Made by a program: the position numbers and the translations under genes | Assembly: GCA_039029355.1 (NCBI GenBank) | Contig: JBCCGI010000001.1 | Span: forward strand, 223,258 to 287,257 | Reading direction: 5' to 3' | DNA: 64,000 nucleotides | Source: JBCCGI01 sp039029355 | GTDB lineage: Bacteria; Planctomycetota; UBA1135; GCA-002686595 | Notes under the pieces: generated by a model | The model's input: the letters and a program-made list of their open reading frames with translations, nothing else | Databases searched by the model: none | Told to the model about the DNA's origin: nothing | Part shown: piece after piece, positions 1 through 7,594 of the stretch | Numbering within the stretch: the stretch's first letter is position 1 | How the letters are laid out: each line of letters starts with the position of its first letter

Positions 1-330
1 CAGCGTCACCTCGTAGCCCGCCAGCTTGCGGGTGTTGCCCGTGACGCCGTGCGAGTCCGGCAGGCGGCCGGTCATCAGGCTCGGGATGCTCGCGAGCGTG
101 AACGGCGCCGGGGAGAAGGCGCGCGTGAAGCTAACGCCGTCGGCCGCCAGGGCGTCGAGGTTGGGGGTCGTAAGGCGCGGGTAGCCGAGGTGCGTAACGT
201 GAAAGCCGTGTAGCGCGTCGAGCACGACGACCACGACCGGCGTGCGCGCTTCGGTGGAGGGGCCTCCCGAGCAGGCCGCGAGCGACGCGACCGCGCCCAG
301 GAGCAGCGCGAGGGATCGGCAGAGCGGCAT
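1..330 (-). CDS. Sulfatase-fold lipoprotein, N-terminal part (C-terminus outside window)
   Basis: Reading leftward from an ATG at 330, the frame stays open to the window edge and encodes 110 residues. It begins with a lipoprotein signal (MPLCRSLALLLGAVASLAAC), so the mature protein is probably tethered to a membrane by a lipidated Cys. The segment VVVVVLDALHGFHVTHLGY followed by TTPNLDALAADGVSF is the N-terminal core of the alkaline phosphatase/sulfatase superfamily, with one metal-binding Asp. At the nucleophile position the sequence is PFTLASIPSLMTG, so a Thr sits where sulfatases have Cys or Ser. A phosphatase or phosphodiesterase-type activity is therefore as likely as sulfatase. It is divergent from the gene at 423. 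The C-terminal metal site cannot be seen. Confidence 0.8.
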   Translation of the reverse strand, partial: MPLCRSLALLLGAVASLAACSGGPSTEARTPVVVVVLDALHGFHVTHLGYPRLTTPNLDALAADGVSFTRAFSPAPFTLASIPSLMTGRLPDSHGVTGNTRKLAGYEVTL

Positions 331-422
331 GAGCGCGAGAGCATACACGGCTCTCGGCAGGACCTCGCCCCTTGGTATACAACGGGGGGCCACGCGAAGC
401 CCCACTCCCGCAGGAGAGCCCC

Positions 423-2417
423 ATGAAGCCCCTTCTTTGCCTCGTCGCACTCCTCGTTTCCCTAGCCGGCCCCGCCGCCGGCCAGGACGAGGAGGCCGCC
501 CCCAAGCTGACGCTCGAGGTCGTCCCCCAGGACGTCGAGCTCGACGTGTTCGACCAGCTCCAGCTCGAAGTCCGCGTGCTCGACGAGAGCGGGGCCGAGG
601 TCGACGTCGACAAGGTCGACGGAGTTCGGCTGGTCTACTTTTCACGCGACCGCGAGATCGCGGACTTCTCGCCGCCGGGAGTGATCACGGCGAAGGGACC
701 GGGCGAAGGCACGGTCGTCGTGCGCGCGGCGGGCCTCGGCGGTCCGGGAGCGTCGGTCAAGATCGCGGTGCGCGTGGCCTTCCCGCCGCTCGACCGAATC
801 GAGATCCGGGACGTGCCGGAGGTGCTCTACACGGGCACGCGCGCATCGGTCAGCGCGATGCTCGTCGACAAGGCCGGCCTCGAGCGCGCCGAGGTTCCGG
901 TTCAGATGGCGCTCGGGAGCTCGGGAGCGGCCACGGTCGACAGCCTCGGACACCTGACCGGCGTGGCTGCGGGCCGTTGCGAGCTGTTCGCCGAGGTCGA
1001 AGGGCTGCGCGCGCAGGCCGCGTTTGAGGTGGTCGAGAATCCGATCCGCCGGATCGAGCTCACCGCTCCGACCGAAAGGGCGCAGACGGGCGATGTCCTC
1101 CAATTCGAGGCCATCGGGCGCGACGAGGCGGGCAAGCCGGTCGAGGGCGTCCCGATTCACTTCTCGTTCGAGGCCCACCCCGACGACACGCTCGGCCAGG
1201 CCGCGACCGGGCAGGTCGAGCAGGACGGGCGCTTCGTGGCCGAGGCGCCGGGGGTCTACACCGTCGTCGCCTCGAGCGGCGGCGCGACCGCGCGCGCCTC
1301 GGTGCGGGCGGAGCCGCGCGACGTGCAGCGCGAGGTCGAGTTCATCGGGCACGGCGAAGTGCTCGACGTCCACACCTCCGACCTGTGGGTCTGGGAGGGT
1401 GTGGACAAGCGCGACTACGCCGTGACCGGCACCTGGGGCGCCGACGGCGACGCGCTTTTCTGGGACGTCACCGACCCGGCCGACATCCAACGGATCGCGA
1501 ACGTGCGCGTCGACGCCCGCACCGTCAACGACGTCAAGGTCTCCGCCGACGGCCGCATCTGCGTCCTGAGCCGCGAGGGGGCCTCGAACCGCAAGAACGG
1601 CATCGTGATCCTCGACGTGGTCGATCCGCGCAACCCGAAGATCCTGTCGACCTTCACCGACGAGCTGACCGGCGGCGTGCACAACCTCTTCATCTACGAG
1701 GACCACGTCTACGCGCTGAGCGCGGCGCGGCGGTACGACATCATCAACATCGAGGACCCGGCGCAGCCGTACCGGGTGGGCTCGTTCGAGCTCGAAACGC
1801 CCAACCACTCGATCCACGACGTCTGGGTCGAGAACGGGATTGCCTACTCCTCGAACTGGCGCGACGGCGTGGTGATGGTCGACGTCGGCGGCGGCGGGAT
1901 GGGCGGCAGCCCGTCGAACCCGGTGCAGATGGGCAGCTACGCCTACCCAAGCGGCTGGAACCACGCCGCCTTCCCCTACCGCGACCCGGAGACGGACAAG
2001 TTCTACATCGTCGCCGGCGACGAGGCGTTCCCCTTCGGGCTCTACACCTCGGAACGCCCGACGTATCCGCGCGGCTGGATCCACTTCATCGACTTCAGCG
2101 ACCGCGAGAACCCGGAGGAGGTCGCGCGCTACCAGGTCCCCGAGGCGGGGACGCACAACCTCTGGATCGAGGACGACCTGCTGTACGTCGGCTACTACAA
2201 CGGCGGCCTGCGCGTCGTCGACATCTCGGGCGACCTGCTCGGCGACCTGTACCGGCAGGGACGCGAGGTCGGCTGGTTCCTGCCGACGCACCACGAAGGC
2301 AAGGTCCCGAACGCGCCGATGACCTGGGGCCCGCAGCCTCACAAGGGGCACATCTTCTTCTCGGACTGGAACTCCGGCCTGTGGTCGGTGCGCCTCAAGC
2401 CCGAGGTGGAGGAGTGA
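423..2417 (+). CDS. Secreted protein with Ig-like domains and LVIVD-type beta-propeller
   Basis: 664 residues from an ATG at 423, chosen because AGGAGAG lies just upstream and a clear signal peptide follows (MKPLLCLVALLVSLAGPAAG). An upstream in-frame ATG at 372 would place 17 unrelated residues before the signal. Residues about 30-315 form three Ig-like (Big_2-type) beta domains, each ending in phrases such as GVITAKGPGEGTVVV and GHLTGVAAGRCELF. Residues about 320-660 carry LVIVD-style repeats (IVILDVVDPRNPKIL, YDIINIEDPAQPYRVGSF, IHFIDFSDRENPEEV, LRVVDISGD), expected to fold as a beta-propeller. No catalytic motif is visible. The stop codon overlaps the GTG of the next gene, so the two are probably co-translated. 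Likely a cell-surface or periplasmic binding protein; the ligand is unknown. Confidence 0.8.
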   Translation: MKPLLCLVALLVSLAGPAAGQDEEAAPKLTLEVVPQDVELDVFDQLQLEVRVLDESGAEVDVDKVDGVRLVYFSRDREIADFSPPGVITAKGPGEGTVVVRAAGLGGPGASVKIAVRVAFPPLDRIEIRDVPEVLYTGTRASVSAMLVDKAGLERAEVPVQMALGSSGAATVDSLGHLTGVAAGRCELFAEVEGLRAQAAFEVVENPIRRIELTAPTERAQTGDVLQFEAIGRDEAGKPVEGVPIHFSFEAHPDDTLGQAATGQVEQDGRFVAEAPGVYTVVASSGGATARASVRAEPRDVQREVEFIGHGEVLDVHTSDLWVWEGVDKRDYAVTGTWGADGDALFWDVTDPADIQRIANVRVDARTVNDVKVSADGRICVLSREGASNRKNGIVILDVVDPRNPKILSTFTDELTGGVHNLFIYEDHVYALSAARRYDIINIEDPAQPYRVGSFELETPNHSIHDVWVENGIAYSSNWRDGVVMVDVGGGGMGGSPSNPVQMGSYAYPSGWNHAAFPYRDPETDKFYIVAGDEAFPFGLYTSERPTYPRGWIHFIDFSDRENPEEVARYQVPEAGTHNLWIEDDLLYVGYYNGGLRVVDISGDLLGDLYRQGREVGWFLPTHHEGKVPNAPMTWGPQPHKGHIFFSDWNSGLWSVRLKPEVEE

Positions 2418-3598
2418 CGCGCGCCGGGGCGCTCGCTCTGGCCGCGTCGGTCGTATCGATCGGCACGTTCGGCACGCTCGCGGCGGGCGAGGCGTCGGCC
2501 CTCCGCCCGACCACAGCGCAACTCGCCACGCCCGCGCCGGCGGCGGCCGAAGACGAGGAGCTCGACTACCTGGTGTACGTCGCGGCCGAGTCGACGGACG
2601 AGGTCTACAAGGTCCGCTTCGACGGCGAGAAGGCGACCGTCGACAAGGTCATCCCGGTCGGCTACCAGCCCACCGAGATCGAGGGCCCACACGGCATGAC
2701 CGTGAGCCCCGACGGTCGACACTGGTTCCTGTCGATGGCGCACGGCAAGCCCTTCGGGCTGCTCTACAAGTTCGACACGGAGACCGACGAGCTGGTCGGC
2801 CAGGTCGAGCTCGGGCTCTTCCCGGCGACGATGCAGATCTCGCGCACGACGGGCTTGCTCTACTGCGTCAACTTCGACCTGCACGGCGACATGACGCCGA
2901 GCTCGGTCTCGATCGTCGATCCGGACGCGATGGTCGAGGTCGCGCGCACGACCACCGGCGCGATGCCGCACGGCTCACGGGTCAGCCCGGACGGCCTGCG
3001 GCACTACTCGTGCTCGATGATGTCGGGCGAGCTCTTCGAGCTCGACGCCGCCAGCTTTGAAGTGCGACGCACGCTGAAGCTCGACGAGGCGCCCGAGGGC
3101 GGGCACGGCGACAGCAAGCGGCACGGGGAAGACCGCGGCGGCGGGAAGCACCGCAGCTCGAAGCCCACCTGGGTGCACCCGCACCCCAGCGAGCCGCTCG
3201 CGTACGTGTGCCTGAATGGCGCCGATCAGGTGGCCGAGGTCGACCTCACCACCTGGACCGTCCGGCGCCGCTTTCAGACGGGCCACGGTCCCTACAACGT
3301 CGAGATCACGCCCGACGGCGCCAAGCTCGTCGTCAGCTACAAGGCCTCCGGGGAGGTCGGCATCTGGGACGTCGAGCGCGGCGTTGAGCTCGCCCGCATC
3401 CGGTCGAGCCGCCGCGTGACGCACGGCGTCGCGATCTCGCCCGACGGACGCTACGGCTTCGTGTCGAACGAGGGGATCGGCGGCGAGAGCGGGACGGTCG
3501 ACGTCTTCGACCTGCGCAAGGACGAGCTGGTCGCCACGGCCGAGGTCGGGCTGCAGGCCGGCGGGATCACCTTCTGGCGCACCGAGACCCGCGATTAA
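2414..3598 (+). CDS. Secreted YncE/YVTN-type beta-propeller protein
   Basis: 394 residues. The GTG at 2414 overlaps the upstream stop (GTGA) and is followed by a hydrophobic signal sequence (TRAGALALAASVVSIGTFG), which decides the start. The rest consists of roughly 40-45-residue repeats of the YncE/cytochrome-D1 propeller type: HGMTVSPDGRHWFLSMAHG, YNVEITPDGAKLVVSY, HGVAISPDGRYGFVSN. A hydrophilic His/Lys-rich loop (about residues 230-245) interrupts the propeller. No haem-binding CxxCH is present, so it is not a cytochrome. Forms a two-gene operon with the LVIVD-type protein; both are probably exported and may act together, but the substrate is unknown. Confidence 0.75.
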   Translation: MTRAGALALAASVVSIGTFGTLAAGEASALRPTTAQLATPAPAAAEDEELDYLVYVAAESTDEVYKVRFDGEKATVDKVIPVGYQPTEIEGPHGMTVSPDGRHWFLSMAHGKPFGLLYKFDTETDELVGQVELGLFPATMQISRTTGLLYCVNFDLHGDMTPSSVSIVDPDAMVEVARTTTGAMPHGSRVSPDGLRHYSCSMMSGELFELDAASFEVRRTLKLDEAPEGGHGDSKRHGEDRGGGKHRSSKPTWVHPHPSEPLAYVCLNGADQVAEVDLTTWTVRRRFQTGHGPYNVEITPDGAKLVVSYKASGEVGIWDVERGVELARIRSSRRVTHGVAISPDGRYGFVSNEGIGGESGTVDVFDLRKDELVATAEVGLQAGGITFWRTETRD

Positions 3599-3604
3599 GA
3601 GAGA

Positions 3605-3638
3605 ACGGCGGCGGCCGCAAGGTTGCGACCGCCGCCGT
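3605..3638. terminator. GC-rich hairpin between convergent genes
   Basis: ACGGCGGCGG at 3605 pairs with CCGCCGCCGT ending at 3638, and CGCAA/TTGCG continue the stem with one G-U-type pair. It lies 6 bases after the stop at 3598 and before the convergent gene ending at 3702. Neither side has a strong T-run, so it may be a weak bidirectional terminator. Confidence 0.5.
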
Positions 3639-3701
3639 GAGAGAAAGGCAGACAGAGTCCGCGCCCGGGAGATCGGAAGGCCGGGAGCGAACCCGCTCCG
3701 C

Positions 3702-4151
3702 CTAACCGAACAGGAGCTTGTTGCAGAGCTCGTCGAGATCGACCGCGCGAATCTCCTCGCGCGTGATCGGGCCGAGGTCGGCGAACTTGCGCTTCTCGAC
3801 GTCGGACTCCATCTCGGGCGAGCGCGACGGATTGGGCTCGGGGTTGCCGCCGAGGAAGCTCACCTCGCCACCGGCGCCCAAGATCGGGGGCAGGTCGGCC
3901 GGCAGCTCTTCGCGCCGCTGCAGCGCCGTCTTCGCGCGCTGGCACACGCCGAGTGTCTCCTTGAGGTTGCGGTGAATCCGCGTGAGGCGCTCGACGTCCG
4001 GATCGGGACCCTGAAGCGAGCGTCGCACCTTGGCGCAAGCCACCTCGAGCACGGCGATCAGGGTGTTCAGCTTCCGCAGCAGGCGCTTGCGGTAGGCCGT
4101 CGATTGCAGGTGCGACTGCGAGAAGGGTTGATCCTCGAACTGGGAGCTCAT
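3702..4151 (-). CDS. Hypothetical protein
   Basis: 149 residues from the ATG at 4151 (AGGA lies 9 bases upstream); an in-frame ATG at 4199 would add 16 low-complexity residues. Residues about 15-85 look helical and rich in Arg/Leu (RKRLLRKLNTLIAVLEVACAK, ERLTRIHRNLKETL). A Pro/Gly linker follows, then a charged helical tail ending DLDELCNKLLFG. No signal peptide, membrane segment or known motif is recognised. The next gene on the same strand (CheX-like, ending 4377) lies 225 bases upstream; that gap holds no clear site. Function unknown. Confidence 0.6.
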   Translation of the reverse strand: MSSQFEDQPFSQSHLQSTAYRKRLLRKLNTLIAVLEVACAKVRRSLQGPDPDVERLTRIHRNLKETLGVCQRAKTALQRREELPADLPPILGAGGEVSFLGGNPEPNPSRSPEMESDVEKRKFADLGPITREEIRAVDLDELCNKLLFG

Positions 4152-4376
4152 TGGGTTCCTCGGACTGCGTGGTTCCGGCGCCTCGTGTGCGCCACTCAAT
4201 CCAAAGCTATCCCAGGATACGAAAGTGCGTCAGAAAGGGGCGGAAAGCCCGTTTCGGGGCAGGAAGCGCTTTCCCGGTGCTCCCGCGCATGGGCCGTCCA
4301 GGCCGCCTGGTGCTCGCAAGGTGCGGGCACAGAGCAACCGGGGCGATCCTGGCTACGAGCTTGTGAGGCCTACGGC

Positions 4377-4931
4377 CTAGGCCGCCGGGGGCGGCATCTG
4401 GACGACCATCCGGAAGGGCTCGAAGTCCTCGACCGAGATCGCTGCGCTGGCCACGGCCAGCTCGTCGCCCTCGCCGTAGTCGAAGGCGGGCCGCACGTCG
4501 GCGCGCACGCCCTGACAACCGAGCGACCGACACGAGGCGTCGCTCGGGTACCAGGTTCGGATCACCGCATCGATCGCGCCGGACACGAAGTTGCCCACTT
4601 CGAGCATGGCCTCCTTGAGCGGCCGATCCAGGTCCGGATTCTGCCGCTGCTCCTCGATCTCCTCGGGAGCCATCATCATCAGGTAGCTCGCAAGCGCGAT
4701 CGCATCGGGCAGCGGAACCAGCACGCTCCCCTGCCGCTCCACGCCCTCGTGGTGGACGAGGAACTTGAAGGAGATGTGCACCTGTCCCTCGCCCGCGGCG
4801 CGCTTGTTGGCCCGCTCACAGGCCAGGCCGTCGACCGCGATGGACGTGTCCATGATCATCGCCAGGTCCGCGGCGATGGACTGGAACATGGCTTCGAAGA
4901 ACTCGGTGTCGGGAGCGATGTCGGCAGGCAT
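4377..4931 (-). CDS. CheC/CheX-like phosphatase-fold protein (tentative)
   Basis: 184 residues from the ATG at 4931. The middle contains DRPLKEAMLEVGNFVSGAID (about residues 103-122), matching the ExxN...G helix of the CheC/CheX/FliY family, in which Glu and Asn dephosphorylate CheY-P or related receivers. A preceding VPLPDAIALASYLMMM helix also fits the fold. The family's usual Asp/Ser four residues before the Glu is not conserved here, and no chemotaxis or receiver gene is nearby, so activity is uncertain. Cytoplasmic, with no signal peptide. The roughly 195 bases to the next upstream gene show no recognisable element. Confidence 0.45.
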   Translation of the reverse strand: MPADIAPDTEFFEAMFQSIAADLAMIMDTSIAVDGLACERANKRAAGEGQVHISFKFLVHHEGVERQGSVLVPLPDAIALASYLMMMAPEEIEEQRQNPDLDRPLKEAMLEVGNFVSGAIDAVIRTWYPSDASCRSLGCQGVRADVRPAFDYGEGDELAVASAAISVEDFEPFRMVVQMPPPAA

Positions 4932-5125
4932 GTGGAGACCAGGCGGGGAACGGCCTGAGCCCCCTTCTTCGAGCCGATCGCCCCCCCGATCTTGAGGCTC
5001 GGCCCCAGCAATGTTTTCCGCCGCCCGCGCGGGCGCAGGTGGCGCCGATCCACCGGTAGGGGCAGAACCGCCCCACGGGCACGTCGGGAGCCGCAGCCGC
5101 GCGAGGCGGCCTGCGCGGGTTCGCG

Positions 5126-6160
5126 CTAGTCGATCGCCGACTCGAGCAGGTCGAGCAGAGCGCCGTCTTCGACCTTGCCCATGGCGATCACCGAGCGGTC
5201 GCGCAGCGTCCCCTGGACCACGTTCACGGCGCCGATCTGGTAGACCCAGACCTCTTCCGGCTTGACGACGTCCACGATGTGGTTGCCGTCGATCACCTTG
5301 GCCTCCTTCATCGTGCCCAGGTCGTGGAACAGGAAGAGGCTCTCGACTCCGTCGGTCAGGACCTGCTTGACCAGCACCTTCCCGTTGGGATCGGTCAGGG
5401 TCGAGGCCTTCCAGAGGTGGAAGCCCTCGGGGTAGACCGTCGGCTCCATCACGTCCGCGCCGGCCTGCTCGGTCAGCGGCAGGGCGATGTCGAGCATCGT
5501 CTCCGGGTTGTCCGCCGCGAACCAGGTCACGTAGGTGTGGTCGGGGACGAGGTCGATGGTCTCGAAGTCCATCTTCGTGACCAGCGCGCCCAGCGGATCC
5601 CGCTCCTCAAAGCTGAGGACCAGCGCCGTCTCTTGGTCGACGGCCACCTGGTAGGTGGGGCTGCCCTCCATCTTCGAGCGAATCTCGACCTGAGTGCACA
5701 GCCGGTCCGCAACCGTCACGTCGTCCAGCTGTTGAACGCTGTAGTTCAGCAGGAACCAATCGAACTGGCGGATCTGGAAGTCGCGGTAGCGGAACAGGAA
5801 GCCCTCGCGCGCCTTGAGCTGAAGCATCGTCTGCTGCGCGTTCGGGACGAACCCCTCGATGTTGAGCGGGTCGATCGAGAAGCCGCCGGCACCGTCGGAG
5901 TGGACGCTCTCGCGGTAGGCGAGCTGCTGAGGCACGCCCCCGACGACCGTGTTCGACTCGACGCGCCGGACCCCGCTGTAGCGCACCGCCTGGGGCGCTT
6001 CGGTCGACTGGTTCAGCAGCTCGAGCAGCGGGTCGAGCATCGCCGGGAGCGAGCCGCCCGGCTCGCCGAAGCCCGACGAATCCGAGCCGCTGTCCGCACA
6101 GCCGACCGCGAGCAACGCGGTCGCGCCGAGCGCGAGGTGGAGGATCGATCGACGGATCAC
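5126..6160 (-). CDS. RseB/MucB-like lipoprotein of an ECF sigma operon
   Basis: 344 residues. The GTG at 6160 overlaps the anti-sigma stop (GTGA) and begins a lipoprotein signal (VIRRSILHLALGATALLAVGC), which fixes the start. The mature part starts QAVRYSGVRRVES, resembling the N-terminal lipid-sensing domain of RseB/MucB (LolA-like fold). Near the C-terminus, YPEGFHLWKAS and VKQVLTDGVESLFLFHDLG match the second RseB domain (PxGF ... DGLxxxxxFxE). In proteobacteria RseB binds the periplasmic part of the anti-sigma factor and protects it from proteolysis. The gene order sigma, anti-sigma, lipoprotein matches rpoE-rseA-rseB, so the same role is inferred. Outer-membrane LolA-type sorting is the alternative. 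Confidence 0.7.
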   Translation of the reverse strand: MIRRSILHLALGATALLAVGCADSGSDSSGFGEPGGSLPAMLDPLLELLNQSTEAPQAVRYSGVRRVESNTVVGGVPQQLAYRESVHSDGAGGFSIDPLNIEGFVPNAQQTMLQLKAREGFLFRYRDFQIRQFDWFLLNYSVQQLDDVTVADRLCTQVEIRSKMEGSPTYQVAVDQETALVLSFEERDPLGALVTKMDFETIDLVPDHTYVTWFAADNPETMLDIALPLTEQAGADVMEPTVYPEGFHLWKASTLTDPNGKVLVKQVLTDGVESLFLFHDLGTMKEAKVIDGNHIVDVVKPEEVWVYQIGAVNVVQGTLRDRSVIAMGKVEDGALLDLLESAID

Positions 6161-6840
6161 CGCTGGCCCCCCGCCCAGGCTTGGGCGCGTAGCGTCGCGA
6201 TGTCGACTCCGCGCACGTCCGCCATCGAGGCGGCGAGCGGATGCATCTTCGCGGGCAGGCCGCTGTGGACCGCGAACGAGCGTTGGACCGCGAGGGGGCC
6301 CTCGGCCGGGCCCCCGGCGTCGCCGGACAGGTTCAGGCCGACCCAAACCGTCAGGGCCGCTGCCGCCGCGGCGGCGTAGCTGAGCAGGCGCGGACGCCGC
6401 AGGGCGTGCGGCCGGCGCTCGTCGAGCGGGAACAGGCGCCGCTCGAGTGCCGTGGGCGCAGCCTGGCGCTCCAGCCCGCCGGCGAAGCGCCGGGCGCGGG
6501 CCTGCGCGACCTGGCGCAGCTCTTCGTCGACCAGGCGGTCGAGGACCGCTGGCGCCTGCAGCTGGGGCAGGTCTTCGAGAGCGTCCATCCAACGCGGCTC
6601 GGGCTGCTCGGACGAGATCGATGCCGCCCCGCTGGCCAGCGGGAAGACACGCTCGTCGAGCTCGTCCGGAGCCTTGAGCTGGCCGAGCTGGCTAAAGGCG
6701 GCCACCTGGGCATGAGCGCCGCCTACCCAGGCTTGGCAAGCCTCGCAGCCATCCAGATGCGCGGACCGCAGCTGGACGGAGGCGATGTCGATCGCGCTCT
6801 CGAGCCAGTCAGTCCGGAAGGCTTTGCAGGCGGTGTCCAT
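6157..6840 (-). CDS. Membrane-bound zinc-type anti-sigma factor
   Basis: 227 residues. HLDGCEACQAW gives the HxxxCxxC anti-sigma zinc motif (H28, C32, C35), although the upstream part of the ZAS domain is short. A single transmembrane helix (about 152-171, LLSYAAAAAAALTVWVGL) separates a cytoplasmic sigma-binding part from a roughly 55-residue periplasmic tail. The cytoplasmic part holds three similar short segments (APDELDERVFPL, APAVLDRLVDEEL, APTALERRLFPL). It lies 6 bases downstream of the ECF sigma gene and overlaps the RseB-like gene by 4 bases. Expected to hold the sigma factor inactive until an envelope signal releases it. Confidence 0.8.
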   Translation of the reverse strand: MDTACKAFRTDWLESAIDIASVQLRSAHLDGCEACQAWVGGAHAQVAAFSQLGQLKAPDELDERVFPLASGAASISSEQPEPRWMDALEDLPQLQAPAVLDRLVDEELRQVAQARARRFAGGLERQAAPTALERRLFPLDERRPHALRRPRLLSYAAAAAAALTVWVGLNLSGDAGGPAEGPLAVQRSFAVHSGLPAKMHPLAASMADVRGVDIATLRAQAWAGGQR

Positions 6841-6846
6841 TGGGGG

Positions 6847-7455
6847 TCAGCCGAGGTAATGCTTGTCCAAGACCGGGGTGAGCTCCCGGTCCAAGGCCTC
6901 GTGGGCGCGCGAAAGGCGCGACTTCACCGTCCCGATGGAGATGGAGAGGGTCTCCGCCAGCTCCTCATACGAGAGGTTCTGGTTGTAGCGGAGGACGGTG
7001 ATCGTTTGCAGTTTGGGTGAGAGGCGCTCGATCGCGCGCTGGACCTCGTCTTCCAGCTCGCGGCGCGAGGCCGAATTGGCGGGCATCTCGACGTGCTCGT
7101 CCCGAACGTCAAAGCGGCTGCCTTCCGGAGACACCACGTCTCGGACGGCGTCGAGAGAGGCCAGCCGGCGGGAGCTGGCGCGACGCTTCAGATCGATCGA
7201 GGCGTTGACCGCAATGCGATAGACCCAGCTCGAGAAACGCGACTGAAACCGGAACTCGCGAATGCGGCGGAACAGGATCCCAAAGGTCTCCTGCGAGGCA
7301 TCGAGAGCATCCGAGGCGTTGCCGGTGATCCGATAGCAGACGTTGTAGACCCGGTCTTTGTACCGGTCATACAGTCGACGGAACTCCCCTTCGAGCGCTT
7401 CCGGACGTCCCTGCTGGCAAGCGAGGACGAGGTCGTGATCCGGATCAATCTTCAT
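6847..7455 (-). CDS. RNA polymerase ECF sigma factor (RpoE-like)
   Basis: 202 residues from the ATG at 7455. Region 2 is clear (GEFRRLYDRYKDRVYNVCYR ... DALDASQETFGILFRRI), with the -10 recognition helix FSSWVYRIAVNASIDLKRR. Region 4 contains LSPKLQTITVLRYNQNLSYE and the HTH AETLSISIGTVKSRLSRAHE that contacts the -35 element. Length and layout are normal for an ECF factor. It is first in the operon sigma/anti-sigma/RseB-like, with a candidate self-recognised promoter at 7495-7520. The regulon is unknown; envelope stress is inferred from the RseB-like partner. Confidence 0.9.
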   Translation of the reverse strand: MKIDPDHDLVLACQQGRPEALEGEFRRLYDRYKDRVYNVCYRITGNASDALDASQETFGILFRRIREFRFQSRFSSWVYRIAVNASIDLKRRASSRRLASLDAVRDVVSPEGSRFDVRDEHVEMPANSASRRELEDEVQRAIERLSPKLQTITVLRYNQNLSYEELAETLSISIGTVKSRLSRAHEALDRELTPVLDKHYLG

Positions 7456-7494
7456 CGGGGGGTGGCAAGCTGGTCTGAGTGCCGACCTGTACTG

Positions 7495-7520
7495 GACGTA
7501 TCAGGTTGGTCTTGGGTTCC
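7495..7520 (-). promoter_or_regulatory. Candidate ECF-type autoregulatory promoter
   Basis: On the minus strand GGAACC (7520-7515), a 16-base spacer and CGTC (7498-7495) match the general ECF pattern GGAAC-N16/17-CGTC/GTT. The -10 lies about 40 bases before the sigma gene ATG. A second GGAACC-N16 element precedes the other ECF operon at 44475-44500. Confidence 0.55.
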
Positions 7521-7533
7521 CTCCTACAATAAC

Positions 7534-7583
7534 GCTTCTGGGAAACCTGAGGCCAGAGTGCACCCTCTGGGGCTCCCAGAAGC
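7534..7583. terminator. Nested hairpin downstream of the calcium-repeat protein gene
   Basis: GCTTCTGGGA (7534-7543) pairs perfectly with TCCCAGAAGC (7574-7583). An inner stem CCAGAG/CTCTGG (7553-7558/7565-7570) closes a 6-base loop. It lies 12 bases past the stop at 7595 and just upstream of the sigma promoter, so it probably ends the upstream transcript and insulates the sigma operon. On the minus strand it is followed by GTTATTGTAGG, not a long T-run. Confidence 0.6.
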
Positions 7584-7594
7584 GGTATTGGCGC

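Noticed and set aside
642..2351. 569-codon minus-strand open frame
   Set aside because: Antisense to the Ig/LVIVD protein; composition dominated by Arg, Val, Asp and Ala without any motif.
2414..3598. Cytochrome cd1-type haem protein
   Set aside because: The propeller repeats resemble cytochrome D1, but there is no CxxCH or conserved haem ligand.
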